DNA from: Rhodopseudomonas palustris
GTDB lineage: Bacteria; Pseudomonadota; Alphaproteobacteria; Rhizobiales; Xanthobacteraceae
Reading direction: 5' to 3'
Length of the DNA: 64,000 bases
Assembly (NCBI RefSeq): GCF_003226555.1
Contig: NZ_QKQS01000006.1
Coordinates: 351,221-415,220, forward strand
The position numbers were made by a program, and so were the translations under genes. This document shows, in pieces, positions 34,275-50,783 of the stretch. A model generated the notes under the pieces. It made no database searches. It was not told where the DNA came from and worked only from the letters and a program-made list of their open reading frames with translations. The first letter of the stretch is position 1; each line of letters opens with the position of its first letter.

Positions 34275-35704
34275 TTAACCTGGAAATTCGGCGAGGCCGA
34301 ATTTGGCTGACGACTGCGCGTAGTCCATTCGTGTCGTGCGCACGAGCGGACCAACGGCAACGAGCGTTGCGAACAGCAACGCAATCTCGATGTAGTAGAC
34401 GAAGCAGTAACCGATCGCCGGCCCCGACAGCACGGCGCCGAGCGCACCGTCACTGGCGAGCGAAGCGACGGCGTCGCGAATGCCGCCGCCGAGCAGGATG
34501 CCGCCGCCGGCTGCGGTGGCCTGCACTGCGCCCCACGTACCGAGCGCCATTCCTGAATCGCTGCGCGCCGCCACCGCCATCGCCGCGGTCAGCGTGCCGG
34601 CCGCGAACAGGCCGCCGCCGAAACCGATCAGTGCGGTGCCGACCCTGAACAGCAGCGCCGATTGCGCCGGGGCCGAAATCACCACAGCCGCGAAAGCGAA
34701 CATGCCGATCATCGCGCCGAGCCCTGCGAGCCGATACGGATCGCCGGCACGGCCGAGCGTGCGCGCCGCCAGCGCGAAGCCCGCCAGCGTGCCGAGCGCG
34801 AAGAACGCGGTCAGTGCCGTGGTCTGCCCGACGGTGAGCTGCAGCACCTGGGCGCCGTAGGGCTCCAGCAGAATGTCCTGCATCGAGAACCCGGCGGTGC
34901 CGAGCGCGACCGCGACCAGCATCCGGGTCGAACCGCCGGCATCGCGGAACTGAGCCCAGGACTCGGCGAATTGCGGACGCCGGCGCGAAGCGGACGTCAG
35001 CGCCGGATTGCGGGCTTCCTGCTTCCACAGCGCGACGATGTTGAGCAGCAGCTGCATCACTGCCACGCCCTGGATCACCTGAATCAGACGAAGCTCGCTG
35101 AAGTCGCGCAGCAGCTCGCTGAAGATCAGCGCGCTGCCGGTCATACCGACCAGCAGCATCACATAGAGAAACGCCACCACCCGCGGCCGGGAATCTTCCG
35201 GCGCGATATCAGTGGCGAGCGCGAGCCCGGCGGTTTGCGTCGTATGCAGACCGGCGCCGACCAAAAGGAACGCCAGCGCCGCACCGATCTGGCCGTACAC
35301 CGCCGGATAGGCGCCCTCGCCCGACAGCACCAGCAGCGCGAACGGCATGATGGCGAAGCCGCCGAACTGCAGCAGCGTGCCCATCCAGATATACGGCACC
35401 CGGCGCCAACCGAGCACCGAGCGGTGATGGTCGGACTTGAAACCGATCAGCACGCGGAACGGCGCGAACACCAGCGGCAGCGACACCATCAACGAGACCA
35501 GCAGCGTGGTCACACCGAGCTCGACGATCATCACCCGGTTGAGCGTGCCGTTGAGCAGCACGACCGAGGCGCCGACCGAGACCTGGAACAGCGACAGACG
35601 CAGCAGACGACCGAGCGGAAGCTCTTTGGTCGCCGCGTCGGCAAACGGCAGGAAACGCGTGCCAAGACGCATCCAGCCTTTCGCCAATGTCGCCGCCAGC
35701 TGGC

Positions 35705-35708
<4 letters not shown>
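34275..35708 (-). CDS. lhaA: Light-harvesting 1 assembly protein LhaA (PucC family)
   Basis: 477 aa polytopic MFS-like protein with about 12 membrane segments. FQVSVGASVVLLNGTLNRVMIVELG, the RVLIGFKSDHHRSVLGWRR loop and WMGTLLQFGGFAIMPF are typical of the BCD/PucC/LhaA family. LhaA assists LH1 assembly, perhaps by delivering bacteriochlorophyll. ATG at 35708 overlaps the bchM stop (ATGA); the longer frame upstream lies inside bchM. A second family member (bch2) lies at 52933-54255. Confidence 0.95.
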
Positions 35709-41061
<5,353 letters not shown>

Positions 41062-41087
<26 letters not shown>

Positions 41088-42684
41088 CGTACAAGGTCTC
41101 GACAGTAATGGTTGCGACACCATTTTCGTTGGCGAAGCGCTCGGTATTTCGTCGAGCCTTGCCGCGGACGAAGAACGGTATCTTCAGCAGTTCCTTTTCG
41201 GCTTCCGGCGCCCACACAGCTCCCGAAGGAGCGGTTGCGACCGGGACCGGTTGAGATGCTGCACCGTCGAGAACCGGCGCGCTTTGCGGCAGCGCAACCG
41301 CGACCTCCGCCGCTGCAGGCGCGGAAGCGGGTGCGTGGCCAGTGCCGAGATGCGACGGCAGCGCGCCGTCCTTGAATTCGAAATCGTCCTTGAACATCGC
41401 CAGAAGATGCTCTTCGAGGCCCATCATCAGCGGATGGACCCAGGTGTCGAAGATCACATTGGCGCCTTCGAATCCCATCTGCGGCGCGTAGCGCGCGGGG
41501 AAATCCTGAACGTGCACCGGCGCCGAGATCACCGCGCAAGGCACGCCGAGGCGCTTGGCGATGTGGCGCTCCATCTGGGTGCCGAGCACCAGCTCGGGAT
41601 GCAGTTCGGCGACCTTGGCCTCGACTTCCAGATAATCGTCGGTGATCAGCGCCTCGACGCCGTATTTCGCCGCCGCCTCGCGGACGTCGCGGCCGAATTC
41701 GCGGCTGTAGGTGCCGAGCCCGACCACCTTGAAGCCGAGCTCTTCCGATGCGATCCGCGCCGAGGCGATCGCATGGGTGGCATCACCGAAGATGAAGACG
41801 CGCTTGTTGGTGAGATAGGTCGAGTCGACCGAATGCGAGTACCACGGCAGCCGGGTCGAGGCCGCCGCCAGCACCGGCTCCGGATCGACGCCAGCGAGGC
41901 CGGCGACTTCGCGCACGAATTCGCGCGTCGCCGAGACGCCGATCGGAACGGTCTTGGTGAACGGCTGATGGAAGATCCGCTGCAGCCAGGAGGCGGCCTG
42001 CGAAGCGACCTCCGGATACAGCACGACGTTGAAATCGGCCTCGCCGAGCCGGGTCAGATCGACCGGCGTCGCCCCCATCGGCGCCACCACATTGACGTCG
42101 ATGCCGAGCTGGCCGAGCAGCCTGGTGATTTCGGTGACGTCGTCGCGATGACGAAAGCCGAGCGCAGTCGGCCCCAGCAGATTGCACTTGGCGCGCTCGC
42201 CTGGCGCACGCTCGGGCCGCTTGGTGCCGGGCGCCGGCGCCTTCGGACCGGCGATCGCACGCACGAGCTGATAGAACGTCTCCGACGCGCCCCAGTTTTC
42301 CTTGCGCTGATAGGCCGGCAGATCGATCGGGATCACCGGGATCGAAAAACCGAGCGACTTGGCGAGCCCGCCCGGATCGTCCTGGATCAGCGAGCCGGTG
42401 CACGAAGCACCGACGATCATCGCCTGCGGCTTGAACCGCGCATAGGCATTGCGGGCCGCGGTCATGAAAAGCTCGGCGGTGTCCTTGCCGAGATCGCGCG
42501 CCGCGAACGTCGTGTAGGTCACCGGCGGCCGCTTGTTGCGGCGCTCGATCATCGTGAACAACAGATCGGCGTAGGTGTCGCCCTGCGGAGCATGCAGCAC
42601 GTAGTGCAATTGCTCCATGCCCGTGGCAACGCGCATCGCGCCGACATGGGGAGGGCCTTCATAGGTCCATACGGTGAGCTGCAT
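41062..42684 (-). CDS. bchB: Dark protochlorophyllide reductase subunit BchB
   Basis: 540 aa NifK-like subunit forming the catalytic heterotetramer with BchN. The start [36 protein letters not shown] is nearly invariant in the family. [18 protein letters not shown] holds a cluster-ligand Cys, and the C-terminal ~45 residues ([16 protein letters not shown]) form the usual terminal domain. It starts 2 bases beyond the bchN stop and its 3' end overlaps bchH. Confidence 0.98.
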
Positions 42685-42686
42685 GG

Positions 42687-44458
<1,772 letters not shown>

Positions 44459-44532
44459 CTTAACTGTCTGCTTTTGCTCAGGATCCGCACCAACGGTACC
44501 ATTATGCTGCACAGCACACTCCGCGCCCGTCA

Positions 44533-44550
44533 TGTAAAGAACGTTTGACA
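44533..44550. promoter_or_regulatory. PpsR/CrtJ box (TGT-N12-ACA) upstream of bchF
   Basis: TGTAAAGAACGTTTGACA is an exact match to the PpsR consensus TGT-N12-ACA, 75 bases upstream of the bchF start and in the region shared with aerR. Two ppsR genes are in the same cluster. Confidence 0.85.
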
Positions 44551-44686
44551 CATGCGTATCGCGGTGGTGCGATACCTGAACGCTTGATTGGGAGGCCGGG
44601 ACTGTCGCACCGAGACCCTCTTTTTCTTGATCTGATGCTGACGAACGATGCACCGCGCCACTCCCTAAAGTGCGGCTGATCAACAA

Positions 44687-44727
44687 AGGCTAGTCTCCAC
44701 TTATGCCACTGTCAATCAAACCATACG
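44687..44727 (-). promoter_or_regulatory. Sigma70-like bchF promoter overlapping an imperfect PpsR box
   Basis: On the minus strand TTGACA, 17 bases, then TAGCCT is a good -35/-10 pair directed at bchF. Its -35 (44710-44715) is embedded in TGTCAATCAAACCATACG, which is TGT-N12-ACG, one base from the PpsR consensus. This arrangement would allow repression by occluding the promoter. Confidence 0.55.
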
Positions 44728-44788
44728 TAAATTAAACTTGACGGCCTGTCGGCCGTCAGCCTTAAGTCGAGGTCAGGGAGTACCGCTC

Positions 44789-45670
44789 ATGACGGACTGG
44801 GACGACCATCCGATCGCGGCGATTGCCGACGCTGAACCGGCCACTTTCCCGGCCCCTGCCCTGCCCCCACCCATTCCGGAGCCGCTGTGGCGGGCGCGAC
44901 CACCGCTGCAGACCTCTGCCATTGCCCTGTCGCTTCGATCGCTCGCCCATTCCCGGATCAAGCTGCGCACAGACCCACTTCCGAACATGTCCGCCCCGGT
45001 CGATCCTGGTACGCCTTTCGGTGTGCAGCACTTCACTTTGCTGGTTCTCGGTCACGACGAGGCTGCCGCCTTCGATTACGTGGAGAGTCTTATCGCGCGG
45101 GGGACTGCCACCGAATTGATCTTCCTCAACCTGCTCGCGCCGACTGCGCAGCGTCTCGGCGAGATGTGGGAGGACGACACTGCGAACTTCCTGAACGTCA
45201 CACTCGGCGTGAGTCGGCTGCAACGGATTCTTCGCCATCTCGGCGAAAGCGTCGCCGATGATCACCGCGTCAGTGGCAGCGGCACGGTGCTACTGACGAC
45301 GATTTCCGGCGAACAACACAGCTTCGGGCTGACCATGGTCGCCGAGTTCTTTCGGCGCGACGGCTGGGACATCTGGACCGGCCCGTTCGACTCGCACCTC
45401 GAGTTGATCTCGTTGGTCCAGGACCGCGCGTTCGACGTGGTGGGATTTTCGATTGGCGGCGATCGACACCTCGATCAACTGAAGCGCGACATCGAGAACA
45501 TCCGTCGCGAGTCGCGCAATCGCCACGTCGCAATTCTGCTCGGCGGCCCACTTCTGGTCCACCAGCCGGAATTGGTCAGCGCCACCGGTGCGGACGGCTA
45601 CGCGATCGATGGCTCGACTGCGCCGCGGCTCGCGCGCGTTCTGGTCCACGCCGCGCGAAACAGGGGTTGA
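44789..45670 (+). CDS. aerR: Cobalamin-domain antirepressor AerR/PpaA
   Basis: 293 aa. A Pro-rich N-terminal ~75 residues and a helical B12-binding cap (EAAAFDYVESLIARG, LLAPTAQRLGEMWEDD, LNVTLGVSRLQRIL) precede a Rossmann cobalamin domain with TISGEQHSFGLTMVAEFFRRDGWD, the ExHxxG version of the B12 motif, and VGFSIGGDRHLDQL. AerR/PpaA binds cobalamin and antagonises CrtJ/PpsR. Its position divergent from bchF and close to ppsR2/bphP supports the assignment. ATG at 44789 follows CAGGGAG; a 17-residue upstream extension lacks homology and is rejected. Confidence 0.9.
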   Translation: MTDWDDHPIAAIADAEPATFPAPALPPPIPEPLWRARPPLQTSAIALSLRSLAHSRIKLRTDPLPNMSAPVDPGTPFGVQHFTLLVLGHDEAAAFDYVESLIARGTATELIFLNLLAPTAQRLGEMWEDDTANFLNVTLGVSRLQRILRHLGESVADDHRVSGSGTVLLTTISGEQHSFGLTMVAEFFRRDGWDIWTGPFDSHLELISLVQDRAFDVVGFSIGGDRHLDQLKRDIENIRRESRNRHVAILLGGPLLVHQPELVSATGADGYAIDGSTAPRLARVLVHAARNRG

Positions 45671-45730
45671 CATCGGCTCGCACCCGCGAATCGATCTCTG
45701 CTATAAGGCGTCCTGCATTGGAGGCCTGAT

Positions 45731-46393
45731 ATGGTGGTGGAAGCAGCGGAGCGCGGCGCCGTCGATAGCGTCGTGACCGCGTTATATGTGCGAACCCGGC
45801 AATTGCATCTCGAAGCGGAGAAGTCGGGCATCCTCGCAGACATCCTACACGGCACCGCGGGGCGCGACAGCTACACGCTGCTCTTGCGCAATCTGCATCC
45901 GGCCTATCGGGCGCTCGAGGCCGGCATCGAGCGCCACCGTGACAATCCGATCCTGGCGCCGCTGGCGGCGCATCCGCTCGCGCGGACACCGGCGATCGAA
46001 TCCGATCTCGTCGCTCTGGCAGGCGCAGAATGGACCGAACGGCTACCGGTGCTGCCTGCGGCGGAAGCTTATGCCGAGCGGATCACCGAGGTCAGCGAAG
46101 GCGACGGCAGCCTGCTGATCGCGCACGCCTACACCCGCTATCTCGGCGATCTGAACGGCGGACAGATCGTGCGGCGGCTGCTGGAAAAGACCATGCGGCT
46201 CGGCCCGGACGAATTGGCGCACTACGATTTCTCCGCGATCGGCGATCCGGCGACGCTCAAGACCGACTATCGCAACGCGCTGGAACGCGCCGGGACTGCG
46301 GCCCCCGACAAGGCCGCGGTCGTCGAAGAGGGCGCGGTGGCATTTACCTGCAACATCGCGCTGTCGATGGACGTGCAGCGGCACTTCGCCTGA
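45731..46393 (+). CDS. hmuO: Heme oxygenase (biliverdin-forming)
   Basis: 220 aa HO-1-type oxygenase. The proximal heme His is in RTRQLHLEAEKSGILAD, and the distal helix is HAYTRYLGDLNGGQIVRR with the conserved DLNGG glycines. It opens heme to biliverdin IX-alpha, the chromophore of the bacteriophytochrome encoded just downstream on the other strand. GGAGG lies seven bases before the ATG. It follows aerR by 60 bases on the same strand, so they may be co-transcribed. Its 3' end converges on bphP with 33 bases between. Confidence 0.95.
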   Translation: MVVEAAERGAVDSVVTALYVRTRQLHLEAEKSGILADILHGTAGRDSYTLLLRNLHPAYRALEAGIERHRDNPILAPLAAHPLARTPAIESDLVALAGAEWTERLPVLPAAEAYAERITEVSEGDGSLLIAHAYTRYLGDLNGGQIVRRLLEKTMRLGPDELAHYDFSAIGDPATLKTDYRNALERAGTAAPDKAAVVEEGAVAFTCNIALSMDVQRHFA

Positions 46394-46426
46394 GGGCTAG
46401 CCTTCCGCGGCAAGCTGAGGCGCGAA

Positions 46427-48622
46427 CTACGTATTGTTGCGCGATCCGCCCTCGCCATCTTCGCTACGCGTGGTGCGGGCGGAATGCTGCACCAGGTGGC
46501 CGAGGACTTCGGCAGTGCGCAGCATCGACTGCCGCACGCCCTCGAGCAGTTCGGCGATCCGTCCGGTTTCGACACCGTAGGTAATTTCCAGCGCCGCGAG
46601 CTGCGCATTCTCGACCAGCGCCGACAACAGCTTCTCGTGCAGCAGGTCGGATTTCGAATCCAGCCGAACGCCGGGTCGTGCGCTGGCGAGCAGGCCCTCC
46701 TGGAACCTGGTGCGAGCCGCTTCTGCCGTGCGACGATCGGTAGCGTCGCTGAAGATCAACACGAAGCCAAGCGCCCGATCGCGCGACGGGGTCACCGGAT
46801 CGGCGCGGACCAGCAGCGGCTGCGGCGCATTGCCGGAGCCGCGCAGCAGCACCTCGCCGCGCCAACCGCGGCCGTAATCGAGCAGTTCCGCCACGTTGAG
46901 CAGGAAGTCGCGCGATTCGACGAACAGACCGGCGAGATCCTCCAGATGCCCCAGCGGGGGCGTACCGGCCGGCAACATCGCGCGAAATGCGTCGTTCATC
47001 AGCACGACGTGGCCGTCGGCATCGGAGATCAGCACGGGCTGAAGCGAAGCGTCGAGCTGGCCGGAAAATTGCTCGTATTGCTCGCGCGCGATCAGCGTCC
47101 GCACCGCACGGAATTGCAGCACGATGTCGGCGACGGTCTGGCCGATATTGCGAGCCGCGGCGAGATCGGCGGCAGTCCAGGGATCGGACGTTCCCTCGAC
47201 CACCTGGTGCCACTTGGCAAAGGAGCGCCGCGGCGACAGATCGGCCGGGGTGTCGCCCATCGTGAACGGCTTCTTCGGATCGCCGCCCCAGGTGACGGTG
47301 TGGACGCGCTCGGGACGAAACCAGATCAGCAACTCGCCGCGATGATCCGAGATCGGAGCGGCCACCACGCCACTCGCCTCTCGGGTCAGATGCGCCAAGT
47401 GCGGCACGTCGAGACCGAGCGAAGCGGTCGAGGTCACCAGCGACCGCGGCAAGCCATCGAGCCAGGCTGCGATCGCGCGGATGTCCTGGGTGCTGGGCAC
47501 TTCGCCAATCGTTCTGATCTGGCCCTCGTAGATCAGCGCGCAGCCGGCGGCCGCGAGCGGCTGCAGGATCGATTGCGCAGTGTCGAAAATCGCCGGACGC
47601 CAGTCGCCCTCGCGGGTGATCGATTCGATCATGCGCTGCTCGAGCCGCTGGACGAACAGCTCCGACTGACTCTGCGCGAAACTCTCCAGCGCGGTGATAC
47701 GGGTCGCGATCGCCTCGGCGAGCAGCTCGCAGATCGCGCGCAATTCGAAATGAATGAAGCGTGGCAAATAATGATGGCAGGCGACCAGCCCCCACAGCTT
47801 GCCGCCGACCACCAGCGACACCACCAACGTGGCGCGCACGCCCATATTCTTCAGGTACTGAAGATGGATCGGCGACATCGAGCGCAGGAAACAGCCCGAC
47901 ATGTCGAGATCGCGCCCGGTCAGTGGCGACAGCCGCGGCTCGATCGGCACCGGCTGATAGCCGACGTCGACCAACACGCGCACGCGCTGGCGCTCATAGA
48001 GCCGACGCGCCATCTGCGGGATGTCCGACGACGGATAGCGATTGCCGAGATAGGATTCGAGGCCGGGGACGTGGCGCTCGGAGAACACCTCGCCGTGGCC
48101 CTCTTCGTCGAAGCGATACACCATCACCCGGTCGTAACCGGTGCGTTGCTGGAACAGCAGCGCGGCATCGTCACACAGCGCGCGCAGCGAACCTGCGCCG
48201 CGAATCCGCTCCAGCGCCGGCGCCAGCGTGCCCGACAGATCGATCGGGGGGCCGGCACGTTCGAGTTCGATCACGAGACCGCCGTCAGGCGGCCGGTGGA
48301 TCAGCCCGTCGTAATCGGCAGCCGGCTCGCCGATCCGACAGCGCACCGCGACCGGCGCGCCCGTGTGAGTGGGATCGAGATGCGGCAGGATCTTGATCAG
48401 GAGATCGCCGTCGATCTCGGCGAGCGGAACACCGAGCACCCGTTTCAGATTCAGGAATTCGGCCGCATTGGCGCTGGCCTGGATGACACGATGGTCCGGC
48501 TCGCTGACGATCAGCAGCGCGCCGTGCGGCTGAATCGAGCCGGCGAGATGGATCTCTTCACGTTCGCAATTCGAAAGATCAGCTGTCCCAAATGCCGGGC
48601 TGCTCGAGGCAATAGCTGCCAC
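46427..48622 (-). CDS. bphP1: Bacteriophytochrome BphP1-type, PAS-GAF-PHY without kinase domain
   Basis: 731 aa. The biliverdin-attaching Cys is residue 19 (DLSNCEREEIHLAGSIQPHGAL). The GAF chromophore pocket has NRYPSSDIPQMARRLY and DMSGCFLRSMSPIHLQYLKNMGV; the PHY tongue PRRSFAKWHQVV follows. After PHY come a PAS domain (QPVLISDADGHVVLMNDAF) and a short dimerisation helix region (HEKLLSALVENAQLAALEITYG). No histidine-kinase ATPase domain is present. In R. palustris this protein in its far-red form binds PpsR2 and relieves repression. It starts at GTG directly after the ppsR2 TGA, so translation is coupled. Confidence 0.96.
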   Translation of the reverse strand: MAAIASSSPAFGTADLSNCEREEIHLAGSIQPHGALLIVSEPDHRVIQASANAAEFLNLKRVLGVPLAEIDGDLLIKILPHLDPTHTGAPVAVRCRIGEPAADYDGLIHRPPDGGLVIELERAGPPIDLSGTLAPALERIRGAGSLRALCDDAALLFQQRTGYDRVMVYRFDEEGHGEVFSERHVPGLESYLGNRYPSSDIPQMARRLYERQRVRVLVDVGYQPVPIEPRLSPLTGRDLDMSGCFLRSMSPIHLQYLKNMGVRATLVVSLVVGGKLWGLVACHHYLPRFIHFELRAICELLAEAIATRITALESFAQSQSELFVQRLEQRMIESITREGDWRPAIFDTAQSILQPLAAAGCALIYEGQIRTIGEVPSTQDIRAIAAWLDGLPRSLVTSTASLGLDVPHLAHLTREASGVVAAPISDHRGELLIWFRPERVHTVTWGGDPKKPFTMGDTPADLSPRRSFAKWHQVVEGTSDPWTAADLAAARNIGQTVADIVLQFRAVRTLIAREQYEQFSGQLDASLQPVLISDADGHVVLMNDAFRAMLPAGTPPLGHLEDLAGLFVESRDFLLNVAELLDYGRGWRGEVLLRGSGNAPQPLLVRADPVTPSRDRALGFVLIFSDATDRRTAEAARTRFQEGLLASARPGVRLDSKSDLLHEKLLSALVENAQLAALEITYGVETGRIAELLEGVRQSMLRTAEVLGHLVQHSARTTRSEDGEGGSRNNT

Positions 48623-50011
48623 TCAATCCTCTGCGTCGTCTGGAGCACCGTCCGCGTCGTCCAGAACAGCGGGATCGGCACCTTTGTCGTCGAATCCATA
48701 TCGATTGAGCTTGGCATAAAGACTCTGCCGGCTCAAACCGAGTAATTCGGCGGTGGCGGTCCGGTTCCCTCTCGATCGCAGCAGAGCTTCCTTGACGTAA
48801 TGCTGCTCGACGATGCTGACCGCATCCTTGACCAGCTTGCGCAGCGAAGTTCTCCCGAGTTGCCGGCTGATCGGCCCGAGCGCGTGATGCAACGGGTCGC
48901 TATCGGCCGCGCCGTCGAGCCGGCGCGACACGTTGCGGATCAGAACGGCGATGTAGTTGTCCTCGTCGCCGTCGACGGCCGAGATCTCGATGTCGGTCTC
49001 GGTGCCGAGCTCGCCACGAATCGTCGTCTGGAACAGGCGGACGGCATTGAAGCGGCGCAGCAGCGTCAACAAGCTGGACAGGTCGGCGCCGGGCCGCCCC
49101 AACCAACGTCCGAGCGAACAACCGATCGCCGCCGGTTTCGACCCGACCTGCACCAGATCGAGAAATGCCTGATTGACGTGATGGATGACACCGGTCGAAT
49201 CCATCGCCACGAAACCGTCGGGGACGCGGTCGATCAGCCCCCGCAGCATCGTGTCATCGTCGGCCTCTTCGACGACGGGCGCGGTCGCGACCGGGGTGAA
49301 GTGCAGCAAAAATACCTGCCGCCGGTCCGCCGACATCATCGAGCCGCGCAGGGTCCACGCCCGACCGTGGCGACCGAAATGAACCAGGACGCTCAGCGCC
49401 GAGCCACGCTCGCGAACCCGCGCCAGCATGTCGCAAACGGCATCCCGATCTGCGGCAGCGACCTGGGCAAGAAAGTCATTCCCGGCCAAATCGTTATCGT
49501 TGTTGCCGCGATCGCCGCCAATCGCGTTGATCGCAGCACGATTGGCCTCCACGATCCGAAAGTCGCCGGCGGTGACGATCATCACGGCATCAGCAGCAGC
49601 GTCGAACACCAGCCGGTAGCGCGTCTCGAGTTCACGCAGTCGCCAATAGTCGCGCTCCATCGACTGCTGCGCGGCGATCAGCCGCGAATGCAGCTCGCTG
49701 ACCGCCTGCATGTTCTTGCCGACCGCGATCATCCCGGTGCGGTCGCCCAGCAGCATGGTGGTGAATTCGATCGGGATTTCGACGCCGCTGGGGAAGGTCT
49801 GATTGACTTGGCGGAAGGCCGAAATTCCGCTCCGCCGGGCATCATCCATGATGCGGCGCACACTCTCGTCGCCGGCGATGTCGCTCCACCGCCGACCGAG
49901 CCAGCCATCGACACTCTCAGTCGCCATTGCCGGCGACAATGTCACCTCTCGAATCACCCCATCCATGTCGAGCAAAAGGGTGACGTCGGCGTGAACGGAT
50001 TTTGCGACCAT
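48623..50011 (-). CDS. ppsR2: Photosynthesis repressor PpsR2
   Basis: 462 aa. PAS domains (VTLLLDMDGVIREV; RYRLVFDAAADAVMIVTAGDF; RVPDGFVAMDSTGVIHHVNQAF), with the long helix SELHSRLIAAQQSMERDYWRLREL between the first two, lead to a C-terminal Fis-type HTH (GNRTATAELLGLSRQSLYAK). Cys are at 193 and 298. Arg428 in LSRQSLY is present; I recall a Cys at this place inactivating the CGA009 protein. Start at 50011 (MVAKSVHADV) is preferred over 50074. It overlaps functionally with bphP1, which begins right after its stop. It represses bch/puc genes and is titrated by BphP1. Confidence 0.94.
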   Translation of the reverse strand: MVAKSVHADVTLLLDMDGVIREVTLSPAMATESVDGWLGRRWSDIAGDESVRRIMDDARRSGISAFRQVNQTFPSGVEIPIEFTTMLLGDRTGMIAVGKNMQAVSELHSRLIAAQQSMERDYWRLRELETRYRLVFDAAADAVMIVTAGDFRIVEANRAAINAIGGDRGNNDNDLAGNDFLAQVAAADRDAVCDMLARVRERGSALSVLVHFGRHGRAWTLRGSMMSADRRQVFLLHFTPVATAPVVEEADDDTMLRGLIDRVPDGFVAMDSTGVIHHVNQAFLDLVQVGSKPAAIGCSLGRWLGRPGADLSSLLTLLRRFNAVRLFQTTIRGELGTETDIEISAVDGDEDNYIAVLIRNVSRRLDGAADSDPLHHALGPISRQLGRTSLRKLVKDAVSIVEQHYVKEALLRSRGNRTATAELLGLSRQSLYAKLNRYGFDDKGADPAVLDDADGAPDDAED

Positions 50012-50333
50012 CGGCTCCGCTCGCACACAGCAGGGCGTCAATACGACGCATTGTCGAGAGACTGCCGTGTTCACAAGGACTTAGTCGTCCTGCCCGGCCA
50101 TGGCAAGAGTCTTCCGCAGGCTCACACCGGAAAATTAGCCGAATTGCCTACATGGAAATAAAATTTCGAAAGATCAACGTCATCAAGCAGAATTGCTTCC
50201 TGCAACCTGTCGTCATTCACGTTAGAACGACTTTACAGAACGGTTCAGAAGGGGTTTGGATGCGACTGTCTGTCGTGGCTTACAAGGCCCAGGGTCGCTC
50301 GACGCCAAAGACGGGTTCTTCAAGGAGAGAGAC
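50012..50333. other. Divergent control region ppsR2 / cycA
   Basis: 322 bases with no gene. The centre (50140-50240) is AT-rich and probably holds the promoters. An exact PpsR box lies near cycA (listed). AAGGAGAGAGAC precedes the cycA GTG. Confidence 0.65.
50267..50284. promoter_or_regulatory. PpsR/CrtJ box (TGT-N12-ACA) upstream of cycA
   Basis: TGTCTGTCGTGGCTTACA exactly matches TGT-N12-ACA, 49 bases before the cycA start and about 255 bases upstream of ppsR2. It could control cycA, ppsR2 autoregulation, or both. Confidence 0.7.
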
Positions 50334-50753
50334 GTGGTCAAAAAAATTCTCGCAATTGTCAGCATCGCCGCCACCGCGGGCGCTCTGTCGGTCGGCTCGG
50401 CCGCGGCCCAGGACGCCGCGAAGGGCGAAGCCGTGTTCAAGCAGTGCATGACCTGCCACCGCGCCGACAAGAACATGGTCGGTCCGGCGCTGGCCGGCGT
50501 GGTCGGCCGCAAGGCGGGCACCGCTCCGGGCTTCAGCTATTCGCCGCTGAACCACCACTCGGGCGAAGCCGGTCTGGTCTGGACCCAGGAAAACATCATC
50601 ACCTATCTGGCCGATCCGAACGCCTTCCTGAAGAAGTTCCTGACCGACAAGGGTCATGCTGATCAGGCCGTCGGCGCCACCAAGATGACCTTCAAGCTGG
50701 CCAACGAGCAGCAGCGCAAGGACGTGGTCGCCTATCTGGCCACCCTCAAGTAA
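50334..50753 (+). CDS. cycA: Cytochrome c2
   Basis: 139 aa. A signal peptide (VVKKILAIVSIAATAGALSVGSAAAQ) precedes a ~113-residue mature cytochrome with the heme site CMTCH and axial Met in GATKMTFKLANEQQRKD. It is a soluble periplasmic carrier from the bc1 complex to the photo-oxidised reaction centre. GTG at 50334 is supported by AAGGAGAGAGAC and by the signal peptide; the longer frame upstream has no signal. With pufC missing in this cluster, CycA would donate directly to the special pair. Followed by a strong terminator. Confidence 0.97.
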   Translation: MVKKILAIVSIAATAGALSVGSAAAQDAAKGEAVFKQCMTCHRADKNMVGPALAGVVGRKAGTAPGFSYSPLNHHSGEAGLVWTQENIITYLADPNAFLKKFLTDKGHADQAVGATKMTFKLANEQQRKDVVAYLATLK

Positions 50754-50783
50754 GTCGTCCGACTTCACTGACGTAGGGACGTC

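Larger units (their letters stand above)
44459..44788. other. Divergent control region bchF / aerR
   Basis: 330 bases with no gene, containing one exact PpsR box, one imperfect box and a sigma70-like promoter toward bchF (listed separately). A CAGGGAG ribosome site for aerR ends it. Confidence 0.75.

Noticed and set aside
44459-44686. 76-residue N-terminal extension of bchF
   Set aside because: BchF homology begins at 44458, and the next upstream ATG is inside an exact PpsR box.
46484-48745. 753-codon plus-strand open frame opposite bphP1
   Set aside because: Shadow of the bacteriophytochrome gene; biased low-complexity composition and no motifs.
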